NCBI GenBank assembly: GCA_039619475.1
Contig: CM077115.1
Coordinates: 445,397,292-445,461,291 of the forward strand
Reading direction: 5' to 3'
Origin: Icerya purchasi
Taxonomy: Eukaryota > Arthropoda > Insecta > Hemiptera > Monophlebidae
DNA: 64,000 nucleotides
The translations under genes were made by a program, and so were the position numbers. The notes below the pieces were generated by a model. The model did no database searches. It saw only the letters and a program-made list of their open reading frames with translations, and had not been told where the DNA came from. How positions within the stretch are numbered: position 1 is the first letter of the stretch; each line of letters starts with the position of its first letter. This document shows positions 11,440 to 22,297 of the stretch, one piece after another.

Positions 11440-12330
11440 TGCATTAGGCTAATTCGCTTAAGTAATAAGCGAGAGGCGCTTCGAAGCCAGGAGGAGAAAT
11501 GTGGGGTTGATGCCGAAGAAGAAGCGGGAACCACGGCGCTACTCTGAACGAGAGGGAGTGAGAGAGAGAGAGAGAGAGCGAAGCGAACAAGTAGGGGACT
11601 AGTGTGCGGAAAGTAAGTTTTGAGTTTCGAGTTTTGTGTTTTGAGTTTTGAGTTTTGCCGGACCGAGCGCCGGCTTCATACATCGAACACTGGCGAATAG
11701 AACGGCTTTACGGAGAAATTAAATTATCGCGAATTAAATAACGGATAACGAGAAGTCGGCCTGTGCGACTGTGTGCGTGCGCGCTCCGTGTCCGGTGCTG
11801 CAGGAAGAGGCGGGAAGCGGCCCCGTATGTGAAGCCGGGAGCGCCGATGTGTGCGTGCGTCGGAGCGCGTGCTTGTTGCGCGCGGCGCTGTTTGATACTT
11901 TCGGGCCAGTTGACAGATGTGAGCAATTTGCTCTTTTTTCCATGGCAAACATTCAACACGCACGTTTTAAATTAACGCGGCAAAGGCCGTTTCGGCAATT
12001 GTCCGGGGTCTTCTGGGCCCTTCTTGCCGATAGAACTTTCGCCGCCGACGACGACGACCTTACTTCACTTAACTAACTGGGCCCGCGCCGCAGCTCTGCG
12101 GCCAGCGCCCTCACCCCCGGCCGTTCGGACACCGTTCCTCCGGCTCGCTTGCGCCGCTGCCCGCAGGCTCCGTTTCCGTAGTTTCGGTTTTCGGGTCTGA
12201 CTTTCGTCGGGGAAAATTTCAGAATTTTCTGTATGACGTTTCCGCGTCGTCTGGCAAGTTTGTCGTTAGGCGCTGGCGGACGACACGACGACAACGACTA
12301 GGACGACAGCGCGGCAGTTGCTGTTTATAC
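11440..12330. promoter_or_regulatory. CpG-rich island, possible host promoter or 5' exon (speculative)
   Basis: This is the most GC-rich block of the window. CG dinucleotides are abundant (for example GTGCGTGCGCGC near 11772 and GGCCCGCGCCGCAGC near 12078). A (GA)n run lies at about 11560-11579, and several TTGAGTTT repeats lie at 11618-11655. Several open frames exist on both strands, overlap one another and resemble nothing I know. Unmethylated CpG-rich DNA of this sort often marks promoters. A coding exon cannot be excluded, and no splice structure can be defined. Confidence 0.25.
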
Positions 12331-13600
12331 AATTATAATGCCGTGCATCGCTCATTTCATATTCATCGTTCCGGTCGCAGCGACATAATCAGCGCAAATT
12401 TCCACGAAATGTCCCTTTCTGTTTGCACACGCCGCCCCTTAATAGAGAGACCCTTCCGAGCGAGCAGCCCTTACTCTGTTCGTCTTCGACGTCTTTCTGT
12501 TTATTTTTCGCATCTGTCCGCCGTTATTTCATCTTAGCTACTTCGTCCTCCGACGCCCAGCTACTTTCATTACGCCCGCGCCGAACGCGCGCATCTCTGC
12601 ACAGTTCGTTAACTGTGGCCACCTATATTAACGCTTTAATAAACGCGCCACCTCCGCCACCGCCACCACGCTTCGAATTAAATCGACCCTCCCCTCCGAT
12701 CCGACGGCTACATCATCTTCTTATTAATAGTGCACACCCGCGCCTGCTTCTTTCGCATGCTCTCTCATTCGTTCTCTCTCTTTCTCTCTCTCTGTTTGTA
12801 CAAGTCGCCAACTTAACCGAATTACTCCGGTTCCTGAATTTAGCCGAATAGTACTACCAGCCCCCGCTATGCAATCCATCCGCCAGATACCGCCGATGTT
12901 CAGTCGGCCTCCAATTAAAAAAGTAAAGTCGCGCGATCGGAATTTTTTTTTTTTTCGCCTTCCCTTTTCTCCTCTCGTTTTCATTACTTGCGAAAAGGAA
13001 TTTTTTCGTAGGCTAGTTTCGGCCGAGAGATATCGTTACAATATTGTCATTGCAATCGTACCGTCTTAAAACCCCGAGACTTTGTACTCGAACCTTTACT
13101 TGCGCGCCATTCAAGGACCTCTCTCTTTCTTCTTTCCGATACCATTGCTCGCAGCTCTACACGTACTTTTAATGCCGTATTTTTTCTTTTTCCCTTTCAT
13201 CCCACCGTTTTTGTATAAACGAAAAACTCCATTCCTTCCAGCACCTCTGTCTCTTTCCCCAGCGCGACAGCCTTTACAATTCGCTTTATCTTAACCCCCC
13301 CCCCGTGATGTTTTGTGCGGCTTTCGACAAACTATCAGCGCAGCATCTTTTCTTTTTTTTTTCATTTTCTTATCTCAGCAATTGATCTCTGTCCTTGGTT
13401 TGTTGACACTTCCGCATATTTTAAACCTTCACTATTCCCGTCCGATTCTTGATAATCACTATACTTCCACGCGTGGTCCATATTAGTCGAATTCCCCCCG
13501 ATTGATTTTTTTTTTTCCCAGTGAACACTTGAAACGAATCAGTCTTCGCGTATTTTGGTCAACATGATATCCGTACGCATGTGCGTCATGAATTAAAGCT
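12331..13600. other. Unique sequence, GC-moderate, no gene recognised
   Basis: The segment continues the GC-richer island and shades into pyrimidine-rich DNA, with a CT-rich run at about 12750-12795 and T-runs near 12945 and 13350. Short open frames on both strands are low complexity. No mobile-element protein is visible. Confidence 0.35.
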
Positions 13601-13710
13601 TCTTTCTTTCTTTACATAATGAAAAAACGTCTTTCTTTAAGTGCCGTACGTTACATAGCGCGTTGGCGCAACCTATTCGTTCACTTTTAGCCGTACCGAT
13701 ATATAGGTTA

Positions 13711-13893
13711 CCAGGCAATTATTATATGCAACGCAGGTGTACACAAAACGCAAGACTACATCCGGAACTGATAGTAATCGTTTGATTTATACAAGTGCAG
13801 TCCCATGAATGTCTGCTATGTACTGACCTAGCGCGCATATGATGTTGTACGTGGTGGTTTACATTGGCCTTCCATATGATTCTATTAGCGAGT
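13711..13893 (-). repeat. SINE/LINE 3' tail copy (matches the 49.9-kb SINE body)
   Basis: In reverse complement this segment follows 49980-50172 closely. Shared landmarks are AACCACCACGTACAACA, CATATGCG, GGTCAGTACA, AGCAGACAT, ATCAGTTCCG.ATGTAGTCTTGCG and ATAATAATTGCCT. The tRNA-like head present at 49872 is absent. Upstream in its own orientation lies LINE protein sequence (13970-14290). It may therefore be the 3' UTR of that LINE, whose tail the SINE shares, or a headless SINE that landed beside a LINE relic. Confidence 0.7.
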
Positions 13894-13969
13894 ATTTTTA
13901 ATTTTATTAATTAGCTTCCCAATTCAGTTTCTAATCTGGGAAAATTTCATCAATTCTGTAATTTGGTCT

Positions 13970-14290
13970 TTGAAGCGTCTTCAAAGTCTTGCTTTCTTCC
14001 TTTTACCAATAACAAGTTCTCCCCATATGGAGTATCTTTTTTTGGGTATTCTTAAATTTTCCATACGCACAACGTGCCCTATCCCCAGCGTAGCTGCGTC
14101 TTGTAGATCGTTTGTTCTACATGATTTGCACGTCGTAATTTTCTGTATTAGAAACAAAACTCGTGTCCAATGAATACGCAGTACACGCCGTAATAAGCGT
14201 TGCTGAAATTGCTCAAGTACCTTTATATGCTTTTTGTACACTGTCCAACTTTCACATTCGTAAAGTAAAGTTTTAGTGCATTAATCAAAA
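13970..14290 (-). pseudogene. LINE reverse transcriptase C-terminal relic
   Basis: The minus strand encodes CESWTVYKKHIKVLEQF, then QQRLLRRVLRIHW, then GIGHVVRMENLRIPKK and GELVIGKRKKARL. This order (YG.ESWT, LE.F..R.LRRILRI.W, GHV.RM, LPK..  .GEL..GKR..GRP) is the conserved post-RT region of non-LTR retrotransposon polyproteins. The copy is truncated, with stops on both sides of the 86-codon frame and no reverse-transcriptase core upstream. It continues directly into the SINE-like tail at 13893. Confidence 0.7.
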
Positions 14291-14783
14291 ACAAGCAAGC
14301 GGGTAAATAAATCAGAAAAATTAAAAAATGCTTAACTCTAAAAAATTCGCATGAAAGAAAAACGAAATGAAAACCAAAGTAGTATTCGACAAACTAGATT
14401 AATCGATTTTACGTTTCCCGGATTTGTTATTTTCTTTTTGTATTCATTTATTTAAACGTTTATCAAGATTTTAACACGAATACTCTAATAAAGTTGATAA
14501 AAAACAACGAAAAAAAATCTTACCCCAATAAGTTGACAAATTTATTTTGAAAATATTTATTTCCTTTTTCTTTTTTTTTCAACTTGTATTTCGAAAAATT
14601 AATCGAAATAAGAATATACAAAAATGCGCGCGACATACTAGTTTAGAACTGCTAAGTGAACGCAAAAAAAAATGTAGAAATTTATTATTATTTTAATGCG
14701 TAATATTTCATATAAAATTGAATACAATGAAAATATTTACATATTGAAATTTTAATGAAGTTTAGAAAAAATCATAAATTTAA

Positions 14784-15666
14784 GCAAAAATATAAAAATA
14801 CTTTTTTAAAAAAAATAAATACCGATACTCGAAGGTTTATTATAAAAATTTAAAAATGCACTAAAAAGGGTAAAAAATAATTACTCCCGATAAGAAAATA
14901 TATATAAGAGTATGATATAACACTTAAATGGTGATATTATCGTAATTCCTATACAACATTAATACCTTAATTAGATTAGGATTCATATTACATATTAAAA
15001 TATCTAGGAACAATTTAATGAACATTTAGTGCAGTTTTTAATTATTATTTTTATATGTAATATGAATCCTACTATAATTAAGGTATCAGTGTTGTATAGG
15101 AATTACGATAATATCACCATTTAAGTGTTATATCATACTCTTATATATATTTTCTTATCGGGAGTAATTATTTTTTACTTTTTAGTGCATTTTTAAATTT
15201 CTACAATAAACCTTCAAGTATCGGTATGTATTTTTTGTAAAAAAGCATTTTATTTTACAATTTTTAGCGTTATACTTGAATTTTTTCCTTGTTAAAACTC
15301 AATTTTTTTCCACATTATTCTCCATACTTTATTTTAAAAAAATCGATTTCTTTATTTGGAACTGCATTTCCACGGTAAAAATATCAAAAGCTCCATGGTA
15401 ATTTGTCAAATTTATAATACTTTAAGTCAATAAATATCATGAATGAAAAGCATCCAAAAGCTTCAATCTCCCGCATTATTAAGGATAACTCAAAAACTAC
15501 CGGTCAGATCTTGATCAAATTTAAATGGGACCACATGAGAAGCGCCACCTTTTAAATAAACGAAGAATCGTCAAAATCGGTTCACCTAGAAGAAAGTTCT
15601 GAGGTAACACACACAAAAAAAAAAAAATACAGTCCAATTGAATACCTCCTCCTTTTTTGAAGTCGG
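14784..15666 (-). mobile_element. Foldback element FB1, copy 1
   Basis: The end at 15666 reads, on the minus strand, CCGACTTCAAAAAAGGAGGAG directly after TTAA. This sequence starts three other copies in the window (36201, 58727, 61050). About 230 bp of unique body is followed by two long inverted arms (roughly 14810-15020 and 15040-15256). The arms carry GCACTAAAAAG, ATTACTCCCGATAAG and GATATTATCGTAATTCCTAT and their complements. A single strand could fold into a hairpin more than 200 bp long. There is no transposase. The TTAA at 14780 may be the other target-site copy, though the region is so A/T-rich that this is weak for this copy. Confidence 0.75.
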
Positions 15667-15670
15667 TTAA

Positions 15671-16975
15671 AAATTGAACCGATGAAAGGAATTTTTTAGA
15701 GACTTAATAAAACAGATAGCCTACGCACTAATTTTCTCTTCGGTACAACCCTGCGCAAGTATTAAATAAGACAGGTTCAATTTTTGTGTTAATGTCATTT
15801 GTGTAATCGTGATTTATCGATTATTCTGATAATCTTCATGCTCGTTTAATTAAAAAATATATTATATTTTATGAAAATTTTTACTCCCAGACAACGCTGA
15901 CTATTCTAATTAAATAACGTTCATGAATTCGAAATCTAAGTTTTAACTTAATTCACGCCTACTATCCAACACGGCCTAGCTAAGATTTATTATTTTTTCG
16001 ACTTTATCGCATTATAAGAAAAACTCAACTCTGCCTTGAATCTTTTTTCACTTTTTAAAGAGGTTTCTCCCATTATTAAGATGATCTTTTTTCACCTAAC
16101 CCGTTAGGCAACGGCATTTCGTTCGAGTAAAACTCGCGGTGTTCCCGCTGAATTGGAAATAATATCGAAAATTATCACTTACGCTCTAGGTTAACGTTCA
16201 AATTTGACGACGACGAGCCAAAATAAATTTAAAAAAAAAAATAAATGTTTTCAAATTGACGAAAATAAAAATATCAACAAAATTTCAATCAGCAGAACAT
16301 TATAAGACTTTGTAAGAAAACCATAAACCGATATGGAGTCTGTAGATCTAGACGAAACGTTTGTAACGACGGAACAAAGCGATAATAATTAGAACATTTT
16401 TCAGTACTTGTTCTCGACCACTCTTTATTTTCTCTCTTTTCGAAATATATCCTTTTTCTATTTCTAGATTAAGTTCCGCTAACATCCTCCATAATTTCAA
16501 TATTTCAAACTTCACGGACTTATCTCTAAGCGGTTATCTAGTTTGGTTGAGCAAAAATTCTTCTCTTCCTGATCGTATATTTTTCTTCTACCTTTTGTTT
16601 TTACTTCATTTTCGCGCGCCCAATGCTTTAATAATATTTACAACGATGGTGCAATGTGATTGCTATTATTTATATATTAAGAATTAATTTGAGTCCTCTT
16701 TCTGTAAATGATGATCCTCTTAGGTATCACTTGAGACTTGCTTGTCTCCATACTACAGTACTATAATCTATTCGCGACTGCCATGAACAAGTTCTTTGTT
16801 ACATAATTGTTAACATATTTTTTAGTTCAGGAGTTTTGAATCGTTCTGGAAAGTTCGAAAAGTTGTCATTGTTCGCGTTCATTTCGTTTGACCGTTTTAT
16901 TATTATATTTCTAATATAGTTTATTTCGTGAGATAAAACTTAAATCGGTTGCACTAATCGAATTACAAGTACGTT
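15671..16975. other. A/T-rich spacer upstream of the Jockey-type LINE
   Basis: No coding frame or shared repeat is recognised. Part of the last few hundred bases may be the LINE 5' UTR, but the element's true 5' end cannot be placed because no target-site duplication could be matched. Confidence 0.4.
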
Positions 16976-16979
16976 ATCG

Positions 16980-17009
16980 TGATCGGCTTGCTTATCAGCA
17001 GCAAGCCGA
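16980..17009 (+). promoter_or_regulatory. Perfect 10-bp stem-loop upstream of LINE ORF1
   Basis: ATCGGCTTGC and GCAAGCCGAT pair perfectly around a 9-base loop, 38 bases before the ORF1 start codon. It could act in the RNA 5' UTR (translation or packaging), or it could be chance. Its position just before ORF1 in an otherwise unstructured A/T-rich leader makes a role worth testing. Confidence 0.5.
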
Positions 17010-17046
17010 TATTTCTATCTTTATCTAACAAATAGACACTAGCGAA

Positions 17047-17628
17047 ATGGCTGCGCGCTCGTCTACCACCAGCCGTACACTGCCTTTAAATCAACAAACC
17101 GGTCGCACTGCTACCTCTGCTGTCCTCACCACTACTACTGTCGCAACTACTACTACTGCCGCCGCCGCCGCTAATACCGTCGCCGCTACATCACAGCTCC
17201 ATACGTTGCCGTCAGGTGATAAGCATCCTTATTATACCGACTCTACTAACAATAACGTTAACGCTACCACTAGTACTAACGATAGTAATAATAATAATAC
17301 AAGCAATAACCAAGTAACATCGGTGCAGGGAACATCACTTGTCTATGCCCCTTTGTTATCACCTTCGAATCATTTGCAAGAAGACGCAATGCAAACCGAA
17401 TCTGTTAAAAGACTAACAAATACGAACCACGATTGGCAGGAAGTAAGCAGTCGAAAACGACAAAGAAATTACTTGAGAAGTGTTTCTTCAGAGTTGATAG
17501 AAAATAAAATACTAAAACAAAATACTAACAGATTCGCTGTCTTAGCTACAGACAATGATGATGAAGACGAAGATGTTATTGTGCAAAAAGAAACTAGACC
17601 TCCCGCTATAACAATTTATCGTGTGTAA
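17047..17628 (+). pseudogene. LINE ORF1 (gag-like), N-terminal part
   Basis: The 193-codon frame starts MAARSSTTSRTLPLN and is rich in threonine, alanine and asparagine, with homopolymer stretches of ACT, GCC and AAT codons. Near its end it carries an HDWQEVSSRKRQRN block and an acidic DNDDEDED run, followed by RPPAITIY. In Jockey-type gag proteins such a low-complexity N-terminus leads straight into the conserved PPAI(Y/T)..G segment and the PRE_C2HC domain. Here a stop at 17626 cuts the frame, and the expected continuation lies in another frame 15 bases on. A one-base insertion at about 17625-17628 explains the break. The protein would bind the element RNA in a ribonucleoprotein particle. 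Confidence 0.8.
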
Positions 17629-17642
17629 AAGATTATACTAAG

Positions 17643-18599
17643 ATGTTAACTGATATCTCACGCGTTATTCCGATAAATGATGTTCGGTGTAGATCTTTAA
17701 CTGACAAGCGAGTTGAAGTTAAAACAAACAATATAGAAAATTATCGTTCTTTAGTTAAGTATTTACGCAACGGAAAAATTGAACATCATACCTATCAAAT
17801 AAAATCAGAAAGAAGTTTTCGGGTAGTAATAAGACACCTACATCATTCTATAGAGACAGAGGACATCAAAGCAGCCCTCTCGGAATATGGACATACAGTT
17901 AGACACATAACTAACATCAGACATCGAGTGAGTAAAACACCTTTGCCGTTGTTCTTCGTTGACCTACAACCACAGGAAAATAATACAGAAATTTACAAAT
18001 TACAATCACTGCTTAATATGAAAATTAAAATTGAAACCCCACGTAAGAAGAATACTATATCTCAGTGTTTTAGATGCCAGAGATATGGACACACCGAGGC
18101 TTATTGCAACAGAGAATATATCTGTGTCAGGTGTGGTGAAAATCACTCCTCAGAAAACTGTAATAAAAAGCAAGATCAAGGTCCTAAATGCGCAAATTGC
18201 CATGCTAGTCATCCATCCAATTATAAAGGATGCGATATTTATCAAAAACTTTTATTGATAAGACAAAACGAGAGACCTAAAAATAAAAATAAAGATAATA
18301 TAAACTCGATAAATATTCCAAATAGAGTGCCCCAAACAGTGAGGCATGAAACTATAAATCAACAACCATCAAACACAGTTACTTACGCACAAATTGTACA
18401 CCAGGGTCTAGAACAACAAAGAAATACGACTCCTAATAGCAACTCCGAAAAAATGCCTCCTAACAATGATATATCAGCCATGTTAAATACATTTCTAAAT
18501 GAAATAAAAATTCTTTTCTCAAACATGATGGAACAGCAAAACCAGCTGCTAAAAAGCGTTATACAAACAATTATGACTGCTTTAATAAATAAAAAATGA
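17643..18599 (+). pseudogene. LINE ORF1 (gag-like), C-terminal part with three zinc knuckles
   Basis: The 318-codon frame continues ORF1 after the frameshift. Residues 45-135 hold the PRE_C2HC-like region (EHHTYQIKSERSFRVVIRHL, then PLPLFFVDLQP). Three CCHC-type knuckles follow: C142-C145-H150-C155, C161-C164-H168-C173 and C183-C186-H190-C197. The rest is a basic, glutamine/asparagine-rich tail with a hydrophobic end. Such knuckles bind nucleic acid in LINE gag proteins. The stop codon TGA overlaps the ATG of the next frame (ATGA, 18596-18599), which suggests ORF2 is made by termination-reinitiation. The ATG used here is internal to the original ORF1, not a natural start. Confidence 0.85.
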
Positions 18600-19275
18600 A
18601 AAATTTTAAAATTGTAACCTGGAATGCCAATGGCATTCTAAACCATATCGCTGAGATGCAATTATATTTAATTCAGGAAAATATTGACATACTTTTAATT
18701 TCTGAAACTCATTTAGCAAATACAAGATATACTACTTTCTCCGGTTACAACTCATACTTTACAAATCATCCTGATGGCACAGCGCATGGGGGCACTGGTG
18801 TGATAATAAAGAGTAACATAAAACATTATGTACTAGGGAAATATGAATCACATCACTTACAGGCAACCAGCGTTGTAATTGAACTGAAGTCAAACAAAAA
18901 GACTACTGTCTCAGCAGTCTACTGCCCACCTCGCCATAATATAAGGAAAGAAATGTTTATACATTTTCTAAAAACTCTGGGCGATAGGTATATCATCGGC
19001 GGTGATTATAACGCAAAAAACATTTACTTTGGTTCAAGACTTTCCGTTCCAAGAGATAAAGAACTCATATCAGCCATCGATGAAACGCATAGTGATATTT
19101 GTTCTCCTGGAGTGCCAACTTATTGGCCTACAGATCCGAATAAAGTTCCAGATTTACTGGACTTTTTTATTATTAAAGGTATTCCAACAATATTCACTGA
19201 TGTTAGAGCAGATAATGAGTTACTATCAGATCACTCGTCGGTTATACTGTCTATTAGTGACCAGATAGTAAAAAA
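18596..19275 (+). pseudogene. LINE ORF2, apurinic-type endonuclease domain
   Basis: The frame opens at the ATGA overlap with ORF1. It shows all endonuclease signatures in order: VTWNANGI (residues 8-15), SETH with the catalytic glutamate at 37, GGTGVIIK (65-72), VYCPP (108-112), GGDYNAKN (135-142), DLLDFFI (186-192) and SDHSSV (211-216). The endonuclease nicks target DNA to prime reverse transcription. The reading frame is intact through all catalytic residues and then shifts at an A-run (about 19269-19277). Downstream codons in this frame to 19450 are spurious, and the true continuation is the next frame starting near 19279. Confidence 0.9.
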
Positions 19276-19278
19276 AAA

Positions 19279-21258
19279 GTGTCCAAACCAAAATTATACA
19301 ACAGATCTACAAACTGGGAACTATTTAGAGAATATCTCGGAAATGATATCAATTTACGAATATCACTTAAGACTACCGATGATATCGATAATGCAGTGGA
19401 TTACTTCATTAAGGTCACTCAACAGTCGGCTTGGAAGGCTACAACAATAATTAACAAATGTCAACCGGTGCTTTATTATCCCCAACACATCAAAGCAGAG
19501 GTAAATCTACGTAGAAAATTGAGGAAGCAGTGGCAAATATTCAGAAACCCTGCGCATAAAACTGCATTGAACAAACAGACGAAACTCGTTAAACGTTTGT
19601 TGCAGGATTTAAAGAATAAATCACACTCATTCAGCAACTGATCAATTTATCACCTCTAGCGCAACATAATTTCTCTTTGTGGAAAGCTTCCCGGAACCTT
19701 AAAGGACCAAAACCATCTGTTTGTCCTATAAGGAAACCGGATCGTAGCTGGGCTCGTGCTGATGTTGAAAAAGCGGAACTGTTCGGCGAATATTTTTCCA
19801 ATATATTTAAGTCACATCCTGTTGATACATCGTTAATTTCTGATTCCTGTTGTCAAGATGTCTCAAAACCTATGAAATTGACCTCACCAGGTGAAATTAA
19901 CACTATAATACGGACAATGAACCCTAACAAAGCACCAGGTTATGATTTAATAGCAGCAAAAGTTTTAAAGGAATTGCCAAAAAAAAGGACTGGTGTTACT
20001 AGCGTACATATTTAATGCAATGCTGCGATTAACATATTTTCCAATACAACTAAAATTGTCGCAAATTGTTGTAGTTCAAAAACCACAAAAACCTCCAACG
20101 GAACACCATCATCGTATCGACCAATTTCAATTTTTCCGGTACTTTCTAAATTATACGAAAAATTACTGTTAAAAAGAATAATGCCAATAGTTGAAAGCAA
20201 AGAGATAATACCTGAACACCAGTTTGGCTTCCGAGCAAAATATAGTACAATAGAGCAGGTGCATCGGATTGTTCATCAAATTGAAAAATCCCTGGATGGA
20301 AAAATGGTTTGCGATACCGTATTTTTAGATGTAAGCCAGCATTCGATCGAGTTTGGCACGACGGTCTATTGCAAAAACTTCGACGTCATTTTCCCTATCA
20401 ACTAGCTGAATTATTCCGGTCGTATTTAAACGAAAGATATTTCTACATTAAATATGGTGATGACGAATCAAGTATATATCCGGTTCGAGCAGGAGTTCCT
20501 CAGGGAAGTGTACTTGGACCGCTTCTCTACCTGATCTACACAGCGGATATTCCTATTACATCGCACGTTCATATAGCAACTTTCGCTGATGACACAGCGA
20601 TCTTGTGTTCAAATAAATGTCCAAAAGTTGCGCGTAAAAACCTGCAGACAGCAGTCAATAAAGTAACATCTTGGTGCAAATTATGGAAGATAAAGATTAA
20701 TGAAGGTAAATCATCTCGAGCAGTTTTCACTAACCGAAGACTCGATTTATCCGGAAATATAATGATGAATGGTGTGGAGATCCCTCAGAAAGAAGATGTA
20801 AAGTATCTTGGTATTCACCTCGACAAACGCTTGACTTGGAGGAAGCACATTATAGCGAAATGAGTTTAACATCAAGCTGCGGCAACTGTACTGGCTGTTG
20901 GGTAAGAGACCAATAGAGTATCTCTTGAAAACAAGTTGCTTCTTTATAAGCAAATTCTCAAACCCGTCTGGCAATACGGCTGCCAGTTATGGGGCTGTGC
21001 CAAAAACAGCAACATTTCAATTATGCAAAGAGTACAGAATAAGATACTACGCACGATCATCTCTGCTCCATGGTACATAACCAACATCACGATCCATGAA
21101 GATCTTGGAGTTCAATTTGTAAAGAATGTGAAATAGAAACTGCTGCCCGACAATATGCTGCCAGATTGAAAGAACATCCTAATAGTACAACAAGAGAACT
21201 GCTGAGTAATCCAAGCGAGGGACGTAGGCTGAATAGGAAACGACCTCAAGATCTCTTA
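19279..21258 (+). pseudogene. LINE ORF2, linker, reverse transcriptase and C-terminal domain
   Basis: The coding sequence is spread over several frames. The linker frame (19279-19641) gives way near 19620 to another (about 19620-20000) with SLWKASRNLKG and NPNKAPGYDLI, a standard Jockey RT start. A further shift follows the A-run at 19980. The frame at 20181-20340 holds EHQFGFRAKYSTIEQ and VFLDVSQ. A one-base loss moves to 20330-20863 with AFDRVWHDGL, GVPQGSVLGPLL and TFADDTAIL (catalytic aspartates in FADD). The thumb region shows YLGIHLDKRLTWRKHI, followed after another shift by KPVWQYGCQLWGCA. The end reads SEGRRLNRKRPQDLL. At least five frameshifts make it non-functional. Confidence 0.85.
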
Positions 21259-21292
21259 TAAATTAAAAAAGTATAAATAATATGTGTGTGTG

Positions 21293-21376
21293 CTAATGTG
21301 TGAGGGTGTACGTGCGTGTGCTGATGTGTGAGGGTGTATGTGCGTGTGCTGATGTGTGTGGGTGTATGTGCGTGTG
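21293..21376 (+). repeat. 28-bp tandem repeat, three copies, in the LINE 3' UTR
   Basis: The unit CTGATGTGTGAGGGTGTATG plus TGCGTGTG is repeated three times with three to four substitutions, directly after the end of ORF2. It is flanked by plain (GT)n. The other strand reads as (CA)n-rich open frames, which are artefacts. Confidence 0.85.
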
Positions 21377-21585
21377 TGATGGTATGTATGTGTCCATGAG
21401 AATGCAAAAATATGTGTGTATGCATTTTGTATACACATATATAAGTTAATTTTAGCACCCTTCACTGGTTGGGTTGCTTATTCATGTCATTTTAACTTAT
21501 TCCATAGATTACCAAATAGTTGATAAGACTAGGTGTAAAATAGCAAGATATATATATATAAAAAATAATATTAAAAAAAAAAAAA

Positions 21586-21870
21586 GTATTATTTTTCTCA
21601 GTTTTTTTTTTGATAATAAATTTGATATGTTGACCCCATCTCATAGATCGATCAATACACACACACACACGCAGAGATATGTATATATATATATATATGT
21701 ATATTCCTAAATATTTCGATTTCCTTACGGTTACATTTTCTTTTGTTTCTTATAGAGACATTTCATTACATATATTATTATTTTTGGTTTTTCTATACTG
21801 TTTTTATTTGTTTTTTTTATCCGCATCAGTTTGATTATTTTATTTTCGGGGATTTATTTTTAATTCATTA
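21586..21870. other. A/T-rich spacer with (CA)n and (TA)n
   Basis: This contains a short (AC)n run at 21656-21670 and a (TA)n run at 21683-21697. Nothing else is supportable. Confidence 0.5.
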
Positions 21871-22024
21871 TCATGCACCCGTTTAGTGAGTGTCTTTTTG
21901 TAATGATTCGATTGCTCTTTTTAAATTCTTACGGTAAACTACCATTATCATGCACCTGTTTGGTGAGTGTCTTTTTGTAATGATCCGATTACTCCTATTA
22001 AATTCTTACGGTGAACTACCCCGG
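21871..22024 (+). repeat. 77-bp tandem duplication at the edge of an inverted repeat
   Basis: TCATGCACCYGTTTRGTGAG and the following TGTCTTTTTGTAATGAT...TTAAATTCTTACGGT are repeated once at a distance of 77 bases, with few changes. The second unit is the start of the inverted-repeat arm that recurs at 23623-23785. The duplication is therefore younger than, or local to, this arm. Confidence 0.8.
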
Positions 22025-22280
22025 AGTGCATGTGCAAATACAGAACTCCACTGTAGACTTCATACTTGTGTATATATACGAGTATTAAATATAACATAGG
22101 GTATAAGTTACTTTCTTAAGGAACAAACCAATTTACTTAATGCACCTTTTTTTACTAAAAATATCACCGATTTTTACCAATTTTTTTCTATCGCTCAAAA
22201 AACGTTTAAATCATTCTAAATAATTTCGTTAAATTACCATATATGTGTATTAAATTTAAATTTACTAGTGTACCTGGGCG

Positions 22281-22297
22281 ACCGAGCTTTGCTCGGT
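22281..22297 (+). other. 7-bp stem-loop followed by a T-rich run
   Basis: ACCGAGC TTT GCTCGGT forms a perfect hairpin, preceded by GTACCTGGGCG and followed by ATTTTTTATT. Such a hairpin close to a sequence end is seen in several transposon termini. Whether it marks an element end here is not known. Confidence 0.4.

Larger units (their letters stand above)
16975..21585 (+). mobile_element. Jockey-clade LINE, nearly full length, inactivated
   Basis: In order it holds a short 5' UTR with a hairpin, a gag-like ORF1 with three zinc knuckles, an apurinic-type endonuclease, a reverse transcriptase with FADD, and a C-terminal stretch ending near 21258 (SEGRRLNRKRPQDLL). A 3' UTR with G/T-rich repeats ends in an A-run at about 21572-21584. 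The PRE_C2HC-type gag plus endonuclease/RT arrangement without RNase H is typical of the Jockey clade. ORF1 has one frameshift and ORF2 several, so no functional protein can be made, but the reading frames are otherwise well kept, which suggests a moderately young insertion. Outer limits are approximate. Confidence 0.85.

Noticed and set aside
11708..12294. Several overlapping 70-100-codon frames on both strands in the GC-rich island
   Set aside because: They conflict with each other, have arginine/alanine/cysteine-rich compositions expected from GC-rich non-coding DNA, and match no family I know. I annotate the region only as a possible regulatory island.
21246..21465. Histidine/threonine-rich minus-strand frames
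   Set aside because: They are translations of the (GT)n-rich 28-bp tandem repeat in the LINE 3' UTR.
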